Positions 63,325 to 64,000 of a stretch of DNA of 64,000 bases are shown in pieces (positions within the stretch are counted from its first letter, which is position 1; every line of letters begins with the position of its first letter). Position numbers and translations under genes: made by a program. The stretch is from JBBPZA01 sp963797015 (GTDB taxonomy: Bacteria; Actinomycetota; Thermoleophilia; Solirubrobacterales; Solirubrobacteraceae). Location of the stretch: the NCBI GenBank assembly GCA_963797015.1, contig CAWCNV010000006.1, forward strand, positions 372,001 through 436,000, in the 5' to 3' direction. A model generated the notes under the pieces. That model was not told the origin of the DNA. It searched no databases and saw nothing but the letters and a program-made list of their open reading frames with translations.

Positions 63325-64000
63325 ATGCCGGAGATCACCACCGCGCCCGCTCCCGACGCGCACGTCGTCGAGGGCTCGAACGGCCTGCTGCTGGATGTCG
63401 ACGGCCAGGTCGTCCCCAACTACGCCGCGACCTTCTCGCCCTTCGAGGAAGGCGACGTCGTCACGGGCAACGTCGTGCGCATCGACGCCGACGAGGTGCT
63501 GGTCGACATCGGCTACAAGTCGGAGGGCGTGATCCTGCTCAACGAGCTGTCGATCCGCAAGTCGGTCGACCCTCACGAGGAGGTCTCGCTCGGCGAGGAG
63601 GTGGACGCGCTCGTCCTCACCAAGGAGGACCAGGACGGCCGCCTGATCCTGTCCAAGAAGCGCGCCCGCTTCGAGAAGGCGTGGCGGCGCATCGAGGCCG
63701 CCTACGAGTCCGGCGAGCCGGTCACGGGCACGGTGATCGAGGTCGTGAAGGGCGGCCTGATCGTGGACCTCGGCGTGCGCGGCTTCCTGCCCGCGTCGCT
63801 GGTCGACATCCGCCGCGTGCCCAACCTCGACGACTACCTCAACACCGAGATCGAGTGCAAGGTGATCGAGCTCAACCGCTCGCGCAACAACGTCGTGCTC
63901 TCGCGCCGCGCGGTGCTCGAGGAGGAGCGCAAGGAGCAGCGCCAGGAGATCCTCGACCGCCTGCAGCCCGGCCTCGTGGTGGAGGGGCGGATCTCCAACA
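63325..64000 (+). CDS. rpsA: 30S ribosomal protein S1, 3' end outside the window
   Basis: The first 225 codons of S1, which binds mRNA on the 30S subunit; the gene runs off the window. Repeated S1 (OB-fold) domains are visible: FEEGDVVTGNVVRIDADEVL with VDIGYKSEGVILLNELS (about 41-95), then a second, GEPVTGTVIEVVKGGLIVDL with GVRGFLPASLVDIR (about 130-190), and the start of a third (QPGLVVEGRISN). The first domain begins after about 40 residues. Divergent from reductase paralogue 2. Confidence 0.95.
   Translation, partial: MPEITTAPAPDAHVVEGSNGLLLDVDGQVVPNYAATFSPFEEGDVVTGNVVRIDADEVLVDIGYKSEGVILLNELSIRKSVDPHEEVSLGEEVDALVLTKEDQDGRLILSKKRARFEKAWRRIEAAYESGEPVTGTVIEVVKGGLIVDLGVRGFLPASLVDIRRVPNLDDYLNTEIECKVIELNRSRNNVVLSRRAVLEEERKEQRQEILDRLQPGLVVEGRISN

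Overview
The window is a very GC-rich, gene-dense bacterial chromosome segment of conserved housekeeping genes (holA, rpsT, murJ, lepA, hrcA, dnaJ, prmA, phoH, ybeY, era, the trp genes, polA, rpsA). Gene content, heavy GTG start use, many leaderless -10 boxes (TANNNT ending 6-10 nt before a start) and an actinobacterial c-di-AMP riboswitch point to a high-GC actinobacterium, most likely class Thermoleophilia (Solirubrobacterales-like). The lineage is inferred from gene content only. I see no tRNA, rRNA, prophage, IS element or CRISPR array.

Layout. 1-7.4 kb: end of a large unknown protein, a small coiled-coil gene, a 29-bp tandem repeat, comEA-comEC (DNA uptake) and holA. 7.4-11.6 kb: decayed junction between a SnoaL-like remnant and a SARP-type regulator lacking its DNA-binding domain, then SRPBCC and pyridoxamine-oxidase-like genes. 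11.6-17.2 kb: rpsT, murJ, a shortened AI-2E-type permease, two DJ-1/GlxA-type genes, an SDR. 17.2-22.7 kb: lepA, a Baeyer-Villiger monooxygenase, a divergent MaoC/Had dehydratase pair, a TylF-type methyltransferase. 22.7-25.6 kb: a peptidoglycan-binding/M23 hydrolase with huge Ser/Asp repeats behind a c-di-AMP (ydaO) riboswitch. 25.7-36.9 kb: hrcA-dnaJ-prmA-cupin-desaturase, phospholipase D, yqeY-phoH-ybeY-era-epimerase-alcohol dehydrogenase. 36.9-39.9 kb: ArsA-type ATPase, phytoene synthase, geranylgeranyl reductase. 40-47.9 kb: hisIE-trpE-trpG(SnoaL fusion)-trpD-trpC, a hairpin, then trpF-trpB-trpA. 47.9-56.2 kb: small membrane protein, PPi-type phosphofructokinase, branched-chain amino-acid-type binding lipoprotein, TIGR01777-like SDR, malic enzyme, polA, YdcZ-type permease. 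56.3-60.3 kb: a surface-glycan cassette (tiny membrane ORF, DegT aminotransferase, an epimerase-glycosyltransferase fusion, polysaccharide deacetylase). 60.3-64 kb: HTH-membrane protein, DUF4397-LysM protein, a second geranylgeranyl reductase, the start of rpsA.

The most notable observations are: (i) start codons outside ATG/GTG/TTG. CTG is forced for the phosphofructokinase and well supported for phoH; ATA is likely for yqeY and a small membrane gene. (ii) Pervasive leaderless promoters, with divergent pairs packed into 29-43 bp. (iii) Two unusual fusions, TrpG-SnoaL and epimerase-MGDG-synthase-like glycosyltransferase. (iv) The riboswitch-controlled repeat-rich cell-wall hydrolase. (v) The truncated regulator junction. 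(vi) Convergent genes whose stop codons share a CTAG palindrome.
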